This document shows, piece by piece, positions 45,055-56,245 of a stretch of 64,000 bases of DNA. Every line of letters begins with the position of its first letter. Positions within the stretch are counted from its first letter, which is position 1. The DNA comes from Linanthus parryae (lineage: Eukaryota; Streptophyta; Magnoliopsida; Ericales; Polemoniaceae): positions 17,643,363 to 17,707,362 of the forward strand of contig JALGPY010000010.1 of NCBI GenBank assembly GCA_023055425.1, in the 5' to 3' direction. The notes under the pieces were generated by a model. The model was not told the origin of the DNA. It was given only the letters and a program-made list of their open reading frames with translations, and did not search any database. The translations under genes were made by a program, and so were the position numbers.

Positions 45055-46590
45055 ATGGATGTCAATCTGTTATCTCTTCATCTTGGGTATTGGATACTGG
45101 ATGTGGATCTCACATTTGTCGAAATGTGCAGGATCTAAAGAGGAGAAGACGACTAGCTAAAGGGGATATAGACTTTCTAGTAGAGAATGGAGCAAGATTT
45201 TTCGCATTACCCATGGCGTTTATGAGTTGTATTTACCTTCAGGACATATTTTAGAATTAGACAATTGCAGTTATGTGCCTGCTATCAGTAGGAACATTAT
45301 TTCTATTTCTTGTTTGGACAAGAAAAGTTTTTCTGTCACAATAAAGGACAAGTGTTGCTCCATTTATTTTGATAGGATGCATTATTGTAATGCTCTTTTT
45401 TCTAACGGATTATATATCATTGATCTAGATAATTGCCTCTATAACATATATACCAAGAGGATAAAAGCTAACGACTTATATCCTACTTATCTATGGCATT
45501 TTAGTTTAGGCCATATAAACGAGAAACACATTTCTAGGCTCCATAATCATGGATTTCTAGACTCATTTGATTATGATTCATATGAGACATGTGAAGCTTA
45601 TTTATTGGGAAAAAAAGACTAAGTCCCCTTTCAAGAAGAAAAGTGCTAGGACTAGTGAGATATTGGAACTCATACATACTGATGTGTGTGGACCATCTGC
45701 CACACTTGCCAGAGGTAGATATCTTTACTTCATTACATTTACTAATGACTTCAGCATAGATGGATTTGTGTATCTTATGAAGAACAAATTCGAATCCTTT
45801 GAAAAAATCAAAGAATTCAAGAATGAAGTAGAGAAGGAACTTGGCAAGATTACTAAGACTCTACAATCAGATCGTGAAGGAGAATACTTAAGTCAAGAGT
45901 TTGATGACTATCTTAGAGAGTGTGGTATCTTTCCCCAACTCACTCAACCTTGAACACCACATTGGGATGGAGTGTCTTAGAGGAGAAATCAGACATTGTT
46001 GGACTTGGTTCAATCTATGATGTGTCAGATAGATCCTCCAATTTTATTTTGGGGCCATGCTCTATTAACAGCTGCTTTTACCCTGAACCGTGTTCCATCC
46101 AAATCAGTCACGAAGACACCATATGAGATATTGAGTGGGAGGCGTCCCATAGTGTCTTTTATAAGGATTTGGGGTTGCCTGGTCTATGTAAAGCATTTAA
46201 AGTCAGATAAACTCGGACCGAAGTCGGACAAGTGTAGGTTTGTGGGATATCCTAAGGAATTGAAATGATATTATTTATACAATCCAACCAACAACAATTG
46301 TTTGTTGCTCGAACCGGTGTGTTTCTAGAAAGAGATTTTGTTTCTAAAGAAGCCAGTGAGAGGACTGTAGAACTTGAAAATGTTCAAGAACCACAAAGAA
46401 CCGATCCTACAATGGAACATGAGCAGGAACTACAAGATGTTGTGGAGCAGCCTGCTCAAGTAACACAAGAGCTTCGTAGGCCTGGTAGGATACGTCAGGT
46501 GCCAGAGAGGTACAGACTTCTCATGACTGAGCTCGGTGACGTACTGCGCATGCATGATGATGAGCCTCCAACCTTGGCGAGGCCATAAAT
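45055..46590 (+). pseudogene. Copia protease and integrase (element H)
   Basis: The protease active site is intact as VLDTGCGSHIC (45090-45122). Frame changes lie near 45210. The pre-integrase block LEDNCSYVP-like and CLDKKSFSVTIKDKCCSIYF follow. Zinc domain: LGHINEKHISRLHNH...CEAYLLGK (about 45507-45612), second Cys of CxxC lost. Integrase core: HTDVCGP with first Asp (about 45675-45695), LQSDREGEY with second Asp (about 45865-45890). The third, Glu-bearing block is degraded near 45950-46000. Downstream: LTAAFTLNRVPSKSVTKTPY (46068-46127), KCRFVGYPKE. Stops at 45620, 45951 and 46266. Confidence 0.87.
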
Positions 46591-47570
46591 GGGCCGGATT
46601 CTCGAAATGACTTGAAGCCATGATATCTAAAATAGAATCAATGTATACCAATAAATTATGGACTTTAGTGGAGCCAACCGATGGGTCGGACCCATAGGAT
46701 GCAAGTAGGTTTTCAAGAAGAAAATCGACATGGATGGCAATGTGATTGCCTATAAGGCCGATTGGTGGAAAAAGGATTCAGGCAGATTCATGGTATTGAC
46801 TATAGTGAAACCTTTTATGTAGTTGCGATGACCAAATCCATTCACATCTTGCTTTCCATTGCAGATTATCACGACAACGATATTTGGTAGATGCATGTCA
46901 AAACAGAGTTTCTGTATTGAAACCTTCTGGAGGATGTGTGCATGACACAACCAGAGGGTTTTGAGGATCCAGAGCATTCCAAAAAAGTGTGTAAGTTGCT
47001 ACGATCCATTTATGGATTGAAGCAAGCTTCTAGGAGTTGGAATCTACGTTTTGATGATGCAATCAAAGAGTTTGGCTTTATCAAGAATGAAGATGAACCT
47101 TGTGTCTACAAGAGGGTTAGTGGGAGCTCTATAGTGTTTCTAGTCTTGTATATGGATGACATATTACTCTTTGGAAACGATGTCCGTACCTTGCAATCTT
47201 TTAAAAGAACTTCTAGGGACTCGCTTCTCAATGAAAGACTTAGGGGATGCAACTTATATGCTTGGTATCAAGATCTGTAGGGATATATCAAGATTACTTG
47301 CCCTAAGTCAAAGCATGTATATCGGTACGGTGTTTAAATGGTTCAACATGCAAGAATCAAAGAAAGGATTCTTTCCCAAATCGAATGGAGTCACCCTTAC
47401 AAAGAGAGAATGTCCTTCTAATTAGATTGAGAAGGACCGTATGAGTAAGATCCTATATTCTTCGGCTATTGGATCTATCATAAATGCCATGTTATGTAGT
47501 ACACCAGATGTTTTATACGCTTTGACTATGACAAGCAGATACTAGTCCAATCCGGGTGAGAGTCACTGGA
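46591..47570 (+). pseudogene. Copia reverse transcriptase (element H)
   Basis: Degraded at the start (WTLVEPTDGSD then a stop near 46697), readable again from FEDPEHSKKVCKLLRSIYGL (46960-47019), KQASRSWNLRFDDAIKEFGF (47020-47079), and the intact catalytic box LYMDDILLFGND (47146-47181). A frame change near 47210 leads to the thumb block LGDATYMLGIKICRD and KKGFFPKSNGVTLTKRECPS (47359-47418). Several stops follow. Catalytic Asp pair present, but the gene as a whole is dead. Confidence 0.85.
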
Positions 47571-48147
47571 TGCTGTCAAGAATATCCTTAAGTACATGAG
47601 AAGGACTAAGGATGCATTCTTGATAAATGGAGCGGAGGAAGAACTCAGTATAAGGGGTTATACTGACGCGAGCTTCCAAACCGACAAGGATGATTACAGA
47701 TCACAATCTAGTTATGTGTTTTTCCTGAATGGAGGAGTTTTGAGCTGCAAGAGTTCTAAGCAAGAGACAATTTCTGATTCTACAACTGAAGCTGAGTACA
47801 TTGTTGCATCGAGTGCAGCAAAGGAATATGTTTGGATTAAGAAGTTCATCACTGTACTGGGTGTGGTTCCCAGCATAGTGGATCCCCTGTGTTGTATTGT
47901 GACAACATTGGGCGATTGCACAAGCCAAGAAACCCAAGTCACACTAGAAATCAAAACACATACTCAGGAGATTTCATCTTATTCGAGAGATTTTCGATAG
48001 ATAAGATGTGAAGATATGCAAGGTACCGACAGAAGGCGTCCTTGCAGACTCTCTTACCAAACCCCTTGTTCAGCGAAAGAATGAGGGCTACACTAGATCA
48101 ATAGGCATACGAGATTCACCAGATTGGCTCTTGTGCAAGTGGGAGAC
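47571..48147 (+). pseudogene. Copia RNase H and pol end (element H)
   Basis: RRTKDAFLINGAEEELSIRG (47599-47658), GYTDASFQTDKDDYRSQSSY (47656-47715) with the first Asp, SSKQETISDSTTEAEYIVAS (47752-47811) with the acidic pair, then a frame change near 47890 and the usual tail. PPT CAAGTGGGAGAC ends at 48147. Provides the undisturbed comparison that shows where D was interrupted by J (RSQ|SGF). Confidence 0.87.
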
Positions 48148-48971
48148 TATTGGTGTTGGTTCCCTATAGGCAATCTTATTTTAGTATGAACATTGTTTTT
48201 GGCACGAATATCCATTTTATTATTTATGGAGATATTTAATATTTTAAATTCCTTAGATTACAATTTTTGTTTATCTTAAATAATCCTAGTCATGTATATT
48301 GAATAATAGGACGATCATTATAGACTATTATATGGTTAGATTAATATGGAGATATCAAGTCTAACGCATGGGTATGCATTAGGAGTAATGGCACACTAGA
48401 TTGACCCACCAGGAGAAGGCTACATAAGAATTATAGTAATGTCACAAGTGCTTCTCGTACTGACAATGGTGTTGTAGTCCTTAGACTTGAAGTCACTAGA
48501 TACTCTAGTTGTGAATTGTCATGTTTTGATCTCGCCAAATGTTACACCGTAACGGGTTAACTATAAAAGCGGTAGTCGGTCATGATATGAAGCAAGCTGA
48601 GAGATGGTAGTGATGTATAGAGTTTTTTTCCCTCCCACATAATGTGAGTAAATATCTGCGGCCTCTCGAGGGGAGAGCTTATGGAATTTTTGGCCAGACT
48701 CAGATGAATCAATATGTGATATTGATGTTATTTGTTCTGATAAGTCTATCCCCACGATCGAGAAACTATGGATTGGATATACGAGTGTGAAATTTATGTC
48801 TCGTGTCCAATCTGGATATAAAGACAAAGGGACATAAATAACATGGTAACATTGGTCACATAGGTTTGTCAGATCACTGACTATTTCTATTAGTTGGGTA
48901 GCATTGATGTGTTGCTCGCAACACATCAATGATAGTCGCAAAAATCTTGACTATTTCTATTAGTTGGGTAG
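48148..48971 (+). repeat. 3' LTR of element H, truncated and rearranged
   Basis: Begins TATTGGTG (TG changed to TA) after the PPT. Collinear with LTR M up to about 48900, then a perfect 14-bp inverted repeat (48902-48915 / 48918-48931) and a 25-bp direct repeat of its own sequence (48878-48902 / 48948-48972). No LTR end; it runs into an Athila-type LTR fragment. Confidence 0.82.
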
Positions 48972-48972
48972 C

Positions 48973-49034
48973 CAAAAATATTTGCTTAGTTTTTATTTGA
49001 AATTCAGTCTCTTGATTGGGGGTGACAACACAAC
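48973..49034 (+). repeat. Short Athila-type LTR fragment
   Basis: Matches K at about 55288-55345 (GCTTAGTTTTTAYTTGAA, CTTGATTGGGGGWGACAAC) in the same orientation. Only about 60 bp, sandwiched between the broken H LTR and a Copia integrase piece. Confidence 0.7.
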
Positions 49035-49238
49035 GAAACACTGTTAGACGTGTTTCGATCTATGATGTGTCAGATTGATCTTCCAATATCATTTTGGGGA
49101 AATGTTCTATTGACTGCAGCTTTTACCCTTAACTGTGTTCCATCCAAATCAGTCACAAAGACAACATATGAGATATGGACTGGGGAGGCATCCCATAGTG
49201 TCGTGTTTATGAGGAATTGGGGTTGCGAGGTGAAGATT
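49035..49238 (+). pseudogene. Copia integrase fragment N
   Basis: Short piece of TNT1-like integrase: FRSMMCQIDLPISFWGNVLL (about 49053-49112), TAAFTLNCVPSKSVTKTTYE, then RNWGCEV near 49212. Matches H at about 46000-46190. It ends at the LTR of C (49239), which was therefore inserted into it. The rest of this copy is not found on the other side of C. Confidence 0.8.
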
Positions 49239-50440
49239 GTAAGTAGGTATGGAGTTACATGATCAAATACTCCAGAAGGGGGGAGGGGTTAAATAGAGTA
49301 TGGCAACTTTTGCCAAAAGTGTAGTTTTAAAATAAAATGAGAAGAACTTGAAGTATTTCAAAGCTTTGAACACAGATTCAAGGCTTTGAAACCAAAATAG
49401 ACAGATTAAAGGAAATTGAGTATTTTCAAAGGTTTGAATAGCTTTTCAATTCTTTGAACATAAACCTGTTTGATGCAGTTTTGAAGACAAGTAAAGAAAT
49501 GAAAAGCAAGACAATGAACACAGTGATTTGTTACGAAGTTCAGTCTCAAGTGCCTATACTCCGCCTGAGGGATCTAATCCCTCTAGTATTTCAACAACTT
49601 CTTATTTATCAAAAGCTAAGCCCTATATCTCGCGCCAAGAGAATTGTCTTACTCTTTTTAGCATGTGGTTTTTCCTAACCTATCTAGTAACAGCTCTAAC
49701 TAAGTGATACAATAAGAATACCAGTTATTCCCCTTGAAAAACTTAGCTCTAATAGATTATCAAGAAATAATTATGCAATTAATCTCTAGATGAAGAACCC
49801 TATGAAGACAGTAAAGCAATGAAGCTTGAAGTGTTCTTCAGGAATCTGGAATGGATTGAATGGATGAATAATCTCCTTCAATGATGCTTGTCAATATGTG
49901 AGAGTGTACGAATCTATATGTAAAGCACTGTACTTCTAAATCTCTCTAAATTGGTCTCTCTATCTGTCAATTTGAATTGCACACTATATAGGAAGATTCA
50001 ACAGAAATCCCTAAAAATCCTCTTACAGATAATTGACTCTCAACAGCTCTTTATCTACGGCTAGCTGCATGATTTTCTCAATTGATTTTGATTTGATCTT
50101 AACTATGCAAGCCTAAAGAAATTCCAGACAACTTTTCATAAGAGTAGCACCAATCTGCAGGCTTTGATTGCCAATTTTGTAATTCTGCAAATAAGGAAAC
50201 TTCTGCTAAACTTGCAACACAGAGTTAGCTAACATTCCCTGCAAAAAAACTTTGGAAAGTGATATGATCAAGTCTTGTTATAACACATAATTCGTTTGTC
50301 TTTCATCATATAATATAACATGATCAAGTGAAAGAGATTAGAGAGTGAATAGGAGTAAAAACTCCCCCTTATTTCATGTTGTGAAGTCCCAAGGCTTTGA
50401 AACCAGTTTCAACGCTTTGAAAAACAACTTTGAACTTACA
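49239..50440 (-). repeat. 3' LTR of element C, 1202 bp
   Basis: On the plus strand it begins TGTAAG and ends CTTACA, adjacent to the PPT. Shares blocks with A and G. CAAAGCTTTGAA-like palindromes lie at about 49359-49450 and 50389-50425. Left flank gaagat may hold the TSD, but the partner end is lost. Confidence 0.87.
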
Positions 50441-50453
50441 ATCTCCCCCTCGA
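50441..50453 (-). other. Polypurine tract of element C
   Basis: The minus strand reads TCGAGGGGGAGAT directly before the LTR start at 50440, preceded by TTTGTCTTTCA, the same neighbourhood as in B (8080-8107). Confidence 0.85.
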
Positions 50454-50805
50454 TGAAAGACAAAACCAACTGTTTTGTTTGAACTGTTTTTCTGCACAGG
50501 ATAGATAAAAAACAAATAGCATAGCAATACCAACACTTATAAAAGCTAAACAAAAAAAATAATATTATCAAAAAATAACTAAGCAGATTTAACTGTTCAT
50601 CCACAGATTCAAAATCATATCTCCCCACAACCACAGAATATCTCCAAATTTGTCCCCCTTTTTTGACTTTCATCAAAAAAGTGAAAAAATGTTGGATCAA
50701 ATTGTTTTGACAACTTTAAAAAAAAAAACTTGAAATAAATAGAAGTTTGGAAAGAACATAGGGGCTAGATTCAAAGGATTTGGAAAGAATAAAGAAAGGA
50801 TGGAT

Positions 50806-51960
50806 TCAAGGCTTTGGATCTTCATCTGTCTTACGCCCTGCAACGTCTTCTTTATCACTTTCTTCTTCCTCTTCTTCTTCATTATCTTGATGATCCTCTT
50901 CTTGTGCATCCTCTTTTTGTGCAACTTCTCCACCAGGCTCATCAGCCATCACATCATCCTCAAACAAGTCATCTCCTTTGACAATAATTGGAACCTTTCC
51001 TATCTGTTTCTTTTGCTGTAGAGCTTCTCTAAGTAGCAACCCTGAATCAATATTATCTTCATTACCAGGTTCCTTATCATCTGCAAACTTTTCCCCAACA
51101 TCCTTATCCTCAAGCCTTATCCTCAGTGCTCTGCTCATCAAATAGGTCCTTGGTGGATCTTGACTTCCTTCAATCTTCTGGAGCTTGTATATCCTCTTCT
51201 TCCACATGTACCAAATTGATGCTCTTGAAAAAACTTTCAATTGTGTACTTCATCTGCCTGACTCGGTATTCAGCTGATATTGTCCCTGCTTTAGCTCATC
51301 TAGTTCATTTTAATAAAGTCCATCTTCTGAAAAACTTGAGACTGGTTTGAGTGGTAGAAGGTAGGGAAGAGGGAGTGGTTAAGGACTTAGGCTTTGAAAA
51401 CTTCTTGGCCTTCAACTTATCAGTAGACAATTCTGAGTAGAATTTCCTTTCTCCTTCAATGGTTTTCACAATTCCAATCCTTTGAAAGGACTTCTCATGT
51501 ATCACTATAAAACCAGTAGTGATTGCCTCTTCCTTTTCAAAAGGTATTTCCAAATGTTAAAATAAAAGTGGGAGGAGGTTGGCATAGGGTAGAGGATGTT
51601 TCCTGTTTTTGGTACAGCAGTACAGCATGTGTCCATTACGATGCTTGGCAGGTCAATCTCATATCCATGCATCATGAAGTACATTAGATAAAACACCCAA
51701 AAGATGATCTATTTTCAGTTATGTCCTTCTAAGTGGATATTTGAATGGCCTTCCCTTTGTCTTTTTCTGATCTCTGTATCCCCTTCCAATTGCATGATTT
51801 CTTAGATCCATTACCTTCTTCACCTTTCTTGGACTATCAATCTTAACTCCCTTTTGTTTTCAAGAAGTGACTAATTGATCTGACTTCTTATTGCTGGAAG
51901 TAACAGTCTGATCATCCTTTGAAATATGAAATATTTGGCTTTCTGCCTTTGAATAGATCA
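50806..51960 (-). pseudogene. SIRE-type env-like third ORF (element C)
   Basis: Homologue of the ORF at 6093-7963. Readable parts from its start: a Ser/Lys-rich segment like the B N-terminus, YFMMHGYEIDLPSIVMDTC (about 51635-51690), EEAITTGFIVIHEKSFQRIG (51470-51530), EGERKFYSELSTDKLKAKKF, and an acidic C-terminus EEEEEEESDKEDV ending DEDPKP (50806-50823). Several frame changes. Shared blocks with B despite differing surroundings indicate past coding constraint. Its N-terminus is fused to integrase by a deletion. Confidence 0.72.
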
Positions 51961-52733
51961 TAAGAAGTCTTCTTTAAAATAGTCCTAATCAGGCACCTGT
52001 TCATAATGTAATTTGCAGTATTAACAACATCTGCCTTGAAAAGACTTTGGCAATTTGTTTTCTAAAAGCATTGTCCTAGACATGTCCTCAAGAGTCCCAT
52101 TTTTCCATTCAACTACACAATTTTGTTGAGGAGTTCTAGGAGCTGAAAGTTGTGAGAAATGCCATACTTATCACAGAATAAATCAAACTCTAACTTATCG
52201 AAATCTCTTCCATGATCATAGATTTTTGAAGCTATAGGAAGGTTTTTCAAAGTTTGTAGCTCTTAACATTGTTTTGAGAATTCATACAATTCCTCAGACT
52301 TTTATCTTAAAAACATAACCCAGGTAAACATAGAGAAATCATCTACAATAACCAGCATATACTTCTTGCTCCATGGAGTTGGAACTCTCATAGGACCACA
52401 CAGATCCATATGAAGCAGTTCAACGGTCTGGTTGTACTTACAAAGTTTGTAGGCTTGAATTCCTTGTCTGTTTTGAGCACAAGCCTTGTATACCTCTTCA
52501 TCCTTAAATTTGATGGATGGCAGTCATCTGACCAGGTCTTTAGAGACTAATTTTTTCAATGTATGCAATTTGATGTGTCCAAGCTTTCTGTGACAAAGCT
52601 TTTAATTCTCTTTCAAATCCTTGAGACATTTAGGACTTTCTCCTGCAACTTTGTTAGTATTCAAAGAGTAAACATTGTTTGACCTTGGGGCAGTGAGAAT
52701 GCAATTTCCAGATCTTTCATCTTGCACCACACG
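51961..52733 (-). pseudogene. Copia integrase, deletion-joined (element C)
   Basis: Minus-strand blocks: LHMDLCGPMRVPTPWSKKYM (about 52355-52415) with the first Asp, IVDDFSMFTWVMF, YDHGRDFDKLEFDLFCDKYG (about 52165-52230) with the second Asp, QQNCVVEWKNGTLEDMSR (about 52080-52135) with the catalytic Glu, then LIRTILKKTSYDLFKG (about 51945-51995). Stops and frameshifts separate them. After NISYFK the sequence changes to env-like ORF material, with no RT in between. Confidence 0.8.
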
Positions 52734-54240
52734 TTACTCCCTCTCAAAAATAACCTTATTATCTTTATCACAAAGTTGAGATACACTAAGCGGATTAAAC
52801 TTTAGACCATATACAAGATAAATATCTGAAATAGAATTTTCAAAACCATTACCAACCTTACCAATTCCTATGATATTGCATTTGCCTTTGTCACCAAGTG
52901 TGATTGTCCCTCCTGATTTTTCTTTCAGCTCAATGAATAAAGAACTCTTTCCACTCATGTGCCCGGAGCAACCAGTATCCATAATCCACTTATGTTCTTT
53001 GCTCTTAGTGACAACCTGAAAACACCACTCACTGCCTTAGCCTACTGTTAGACCAAGTTTAATATTTGGATTCATATTCAAGGTTAACCATATTAGGTGG
53101 TCCAATCCCCTTAGGAACCCAAATCTGTCTCACATGTCCCTTAAGATTGAATGGAAAAGTATTCCTCGTAATGTGAGGTTCTGTTCTTCTAAAGGGACAG
53201 GTCATCTTAACATGTCCAATCTTGCAACAGTAAAAGCACTTTGGAGAATGTCTGCTACCTGCTTTCACAAAGCTGGTATTGTTATTTCTTGGAAATTTTG
53301 TGTTATATCCATTACCAGTTTCGTGGACAGAATGTAAACTTCATCCAAGAATCAAGTTGAGATTATGTTCAGACATAAGACTCTTTCATTCCTCTAATTC
53401 ATCATACTGATGTCTTAGAGCAAAAAGGTTGCCACTCAAAAGTGAGTCTCTGTTACAAATTCTTTGACTTGAGTTTTCAAGCCTTTAAAATTGGTTTCCA
53501 AAGCTTTGAACTCCCTAACAGTCTTTGTTTGAGAAATTTCAAGATTTTTTTCTGCAAACTAATTGCAAATTCTCTTTTTCTTGCTCATGAACTTTCTCCT
53601 TTAAAGACTTGATTTCACTTAAGTAGTCTTATTCATTCAAAAGAATTGTTTTGAGAATTTCAGAAAAAAGTACATTTAGTGGTTTATATATTAGACTATT
53701 CACCATTACCTTAATGTTACTTTCTGAGATTTCATCATGCCTTGCCACAAGACATAGGCTGGCTTGATATTCTTTAGAATCTGATTCACTTGAAGAATCA
53801 GAGTCATTCCATGAAGCTACCATGGCCTTTTTTCTTCTGTCATTTTCCTTCTTTTGAAAGTGATTGCTTTTCTTGTGAGGGCAATCTTTGATCAAATGTC
53901 CTACATCATCACACTCAATGCAATTCATTCCTTTAGATTTATGGGAAGAGGACTTACCTTTGCAGTCCTTGCTACTTGAAGATGTAAATTTGTCTCTTCT
54001 AAAGTCTTTGTTTCCAAAGTTCTTCTTCATCTTGAGAATCCTTGTCAAGCCTTTGGAAATGAGAGGAAATGGTCTTCTTCATCATCTTCTTATTTTCAAG
54101 GCTTTGAGGTTGTTCACTCTCTTTGGCCTTGAGTGCCAGATTCTTGACACTCTCTGGTAGTTCTCCATCAGCTTCACTCATGGAGATCTCATGTGTGAGT
54201 ATCTTTCCTTGTAAATCCTCTAGCTGGAGAGAGAGAATAG
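52734..54240 (-). pseudogene. SIRE-type gag-protease (element C), 5' truncated
   Basis: The protease start is at 52734-52982 with the active site MDTGCSGHMSG. Upstream lies gag with a second knuckle-like CFYCCKIGHVKMTCPF (about 53200-53245), a coiled-coil region (53350-53640), and the main zinc knuckle CIECDDVGHLIKDC (about 53880-53922), all complete CCHC. The N-terminal gag (before LPESVKNLALKAKE at about 54130-54170) ends at 54240, where Athila-type LTR sequence begins. Several frame changes. Confidence 0.83.
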
Positions 54241-55503
54241 ATCTTGAAGAAGGTACGGGTTTTCGTTTCCTAGGGTATGGGAGGGTGGCTAGTTATTAAG
54301 AGCTTTCACATTATTGGAGGGGTGAAAGTGCAGTTAATGGAAAATAAACGCCAACTTTGTGAGGATCGAATACAAGAAAAAGGGGCTGGAGCAATTCTAT
54401 TCATTCTACTATCATTCACGAAGACAAGGAGGCAAGGAAGAAGAGGGAGACGCCGCTAAGAAAACGAAGGAGAAGGATGAAGACGAGGACGAGGAAGCTC
54501 CGATTCATCGTTTGATTTCTTTTTCCCCTCTTGATATTTTTTATGGAGAAACTATCGTACTTTTCTATGTTTCATACGATTAGCCAGACGTTTTGCTAGG
54601 CTTCTCAAGAGAGCCTAGGGTTTATGTAGACGATTGGTTCTTCCAGATTTTAGAATTGTATCATGCTTTTAGGATTTAATCTACTAGATGAACGTTTGAT
54701 TTCAGAAACTTGTTAACGAGTGTAGCCTATTGACACGGCTATCTTAGGAATTGATATTCATCAGAAATATGTGTTCTTCCAAGATCGTAATATTTCTTAA
54801 TGTTATCGTTCATTTTAGCTAATTGTTCATATGATGTTCTTAATTATTTGGAAAAAATGGAGTAATTAACTGGGCTTGTTAATTAGCTAGCGGGTGCGTG
54901 AAAGGGGCTTAGACCTAGTTGTGATGATATATGAACAAATATCCCGAATCAATGAAACTAAAAAGAGAAGTGAGTAGGATTGCCCTTAGTGGGTAGCTTT
55001 GGTAGGGGAGATTTGACTGTATCGTGCAACGGTGGACTGGCAGGCCTCGTTTTCGTGCATGTCATTAGCCTACTAGAATGGACCGGTAGATGTAGGTGGC
55101 CCGATAGGACCCCAAGTAAACCGTGACGTAGAACAACATGAGACCGACCGGAGATAGTCAGTGCTATTACCCGGCTTAGTTAGAATAGAGTTAACGTTTT
55201 ATATAGTTGATCCGGAAATCATCTACACCCCTGGGTGATATATATATTTCCTAGTTTCTCTATCTATGTTCATTAAATAAAAATACCAAAAATCTTAGCT
55301 TAGTTTTTACTTGAATTGCAGTCGCTTGATTGGGGGAGACAACCTCTTTTATCACAAATCTTTCCTCCTTGTTACTATACTCTAAATTAATCTATAATTA
55401 AATAAACTTGAGACTATCCCTGTGGGTCTGCCAACCTAAGCTTAATACTTATTTTTATTACTTCGACCGTGCACTTGCGTATACATGTAATAAATCGTGT
55501 CAA
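54241..55503 (+). repeat. Athila-type LTR fragment K
   Basis: Ends GTGTCA at 55503, the LTR end seen in element J, so its sense is plus. It contains the block CCTAGGGTTTATGTAGACGA (54617-54636) and its matches to L (40380-41127) in inverted orientation. No PBS follows: the next base is integrase of J (AKIHKERT on the minus strand). The 5' part is missing at 54240. Confidence 0.78.
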
Positions 55504-55504
55504 G

Positions 55505-56245
55505 TCCTCTCCTTGTGGATTTTTGCGCTCTCATAGGCCATCAACCGAAATTCTTCAAGATCTAGTAATGCTTGTTAGCATTCATGTTGATCGTCTTAAG
55601 CCCCTCAGGTTCAATCGGGAGATGGCATGACTTCCCAAATACAAACAAGTTTATAGAAAGACATGCCCAAGGGGGTCTTGTATGTTGTCCGAAGAGTCCA
55701 TAGACTGTCATCCAAATGTAGGGACCAGTCTTTTTGTCCCGGATTGTCTATCCTTTCTAGAATCCCCATGATCTCTCGGTTTGAAACTTCAGCTTGCCCA
55801 TTTGACTGCGGATGATAGGCCAGTGATATCTTATGTGTCTTCACCCCATATTTGCTCAAGAAATTGACAAAGACTTTGTTCACAAAATGCGATCTCTCAT
55901 CACTGATAATGGCCTCGGGCGTCCCAAGTTACGTAAATATGTTCTTTCCAAGAACCTCTCAACAGTAGCGCCATCATTCTTTGGACATGCCAAAGCCTCC
56001 ACCCATCGGGTGAAATAACCCATAACTAGCGCCATCATCCAAGGCATCTCATTTCATTTGGAGATATTTTTGGTTCTCTGACACCGGTCACACTGCTGCA
56101 CAAATAAATGAGCATCTTTATGTAAAGTAGGCCAATAGAAACCACTCTAAAAAACCTTGGTCGTTGTGCGTGACTTGCCGAAATGAACCCCACGACTCAA
56201 CTCGTGGAAGTGTCTTAGAATCTCTAAAGTGTCTGGTTGCGCTAC
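55505..56245 (-). pseudogene. Athila-type integrase (element J)
   Basis: Zinc domain: HFHELSRGVHFGKSRTT (about 56155-56210) and CDRCQ (about 56080). The segment that should carry the first catalytic Asp (DFMGPF) is deleted: NEMP at about 56047 joins GYFTRWVEALA (about 55985-56017). The second Asp region reads ISDERSHFVNKVFVNFLSKY (about 55850-55910), and NGQAEVSNREI (about 55775-55810) has the catalytic Glu. It breaks off at AKIHKERT, where fragment K begins. Inactive. Confidence 0.83.

Larger units (their letters stand above)
41312..48971 (+). mobile_element. Element H: TNT1-like Ty1/Copia copy
   Basis: 5' LTR M, PBS, 1.5-kb leader, gag, protease, integrase, RT, RNase H, PPT and a truncated 3' LTR (48148-48971), all plus strand. 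Same family as D, whose gag and pol align throughout. All frames are broken. The exact lineage within Copia is not resolved by eye. Confidence 0.85.
49239..54240 (-). mobile_element. Element C: SIRE-type Copia copy lacking RT and RNase H
   Basis: Minus-strand order from the right: gag (truncated at 54240), protease, partial integrase, env-like ORF, PPT, 3' LTR. The integrase post-core region at about 51960 joins the env-like ORF directly, so RT and RNase H are missing. The 5' LTR and gag start are also missing at the junction with fragment K. Homologous throughout to A (gag, LTR) and B (env-like). Confidence 0.83.

Noticed and set aside
49239..54240. C considered as the source of LTR G
   Set aside because: G has its own TSD in integrase of D and lies 18 kb away; similarity reflects the same family only.
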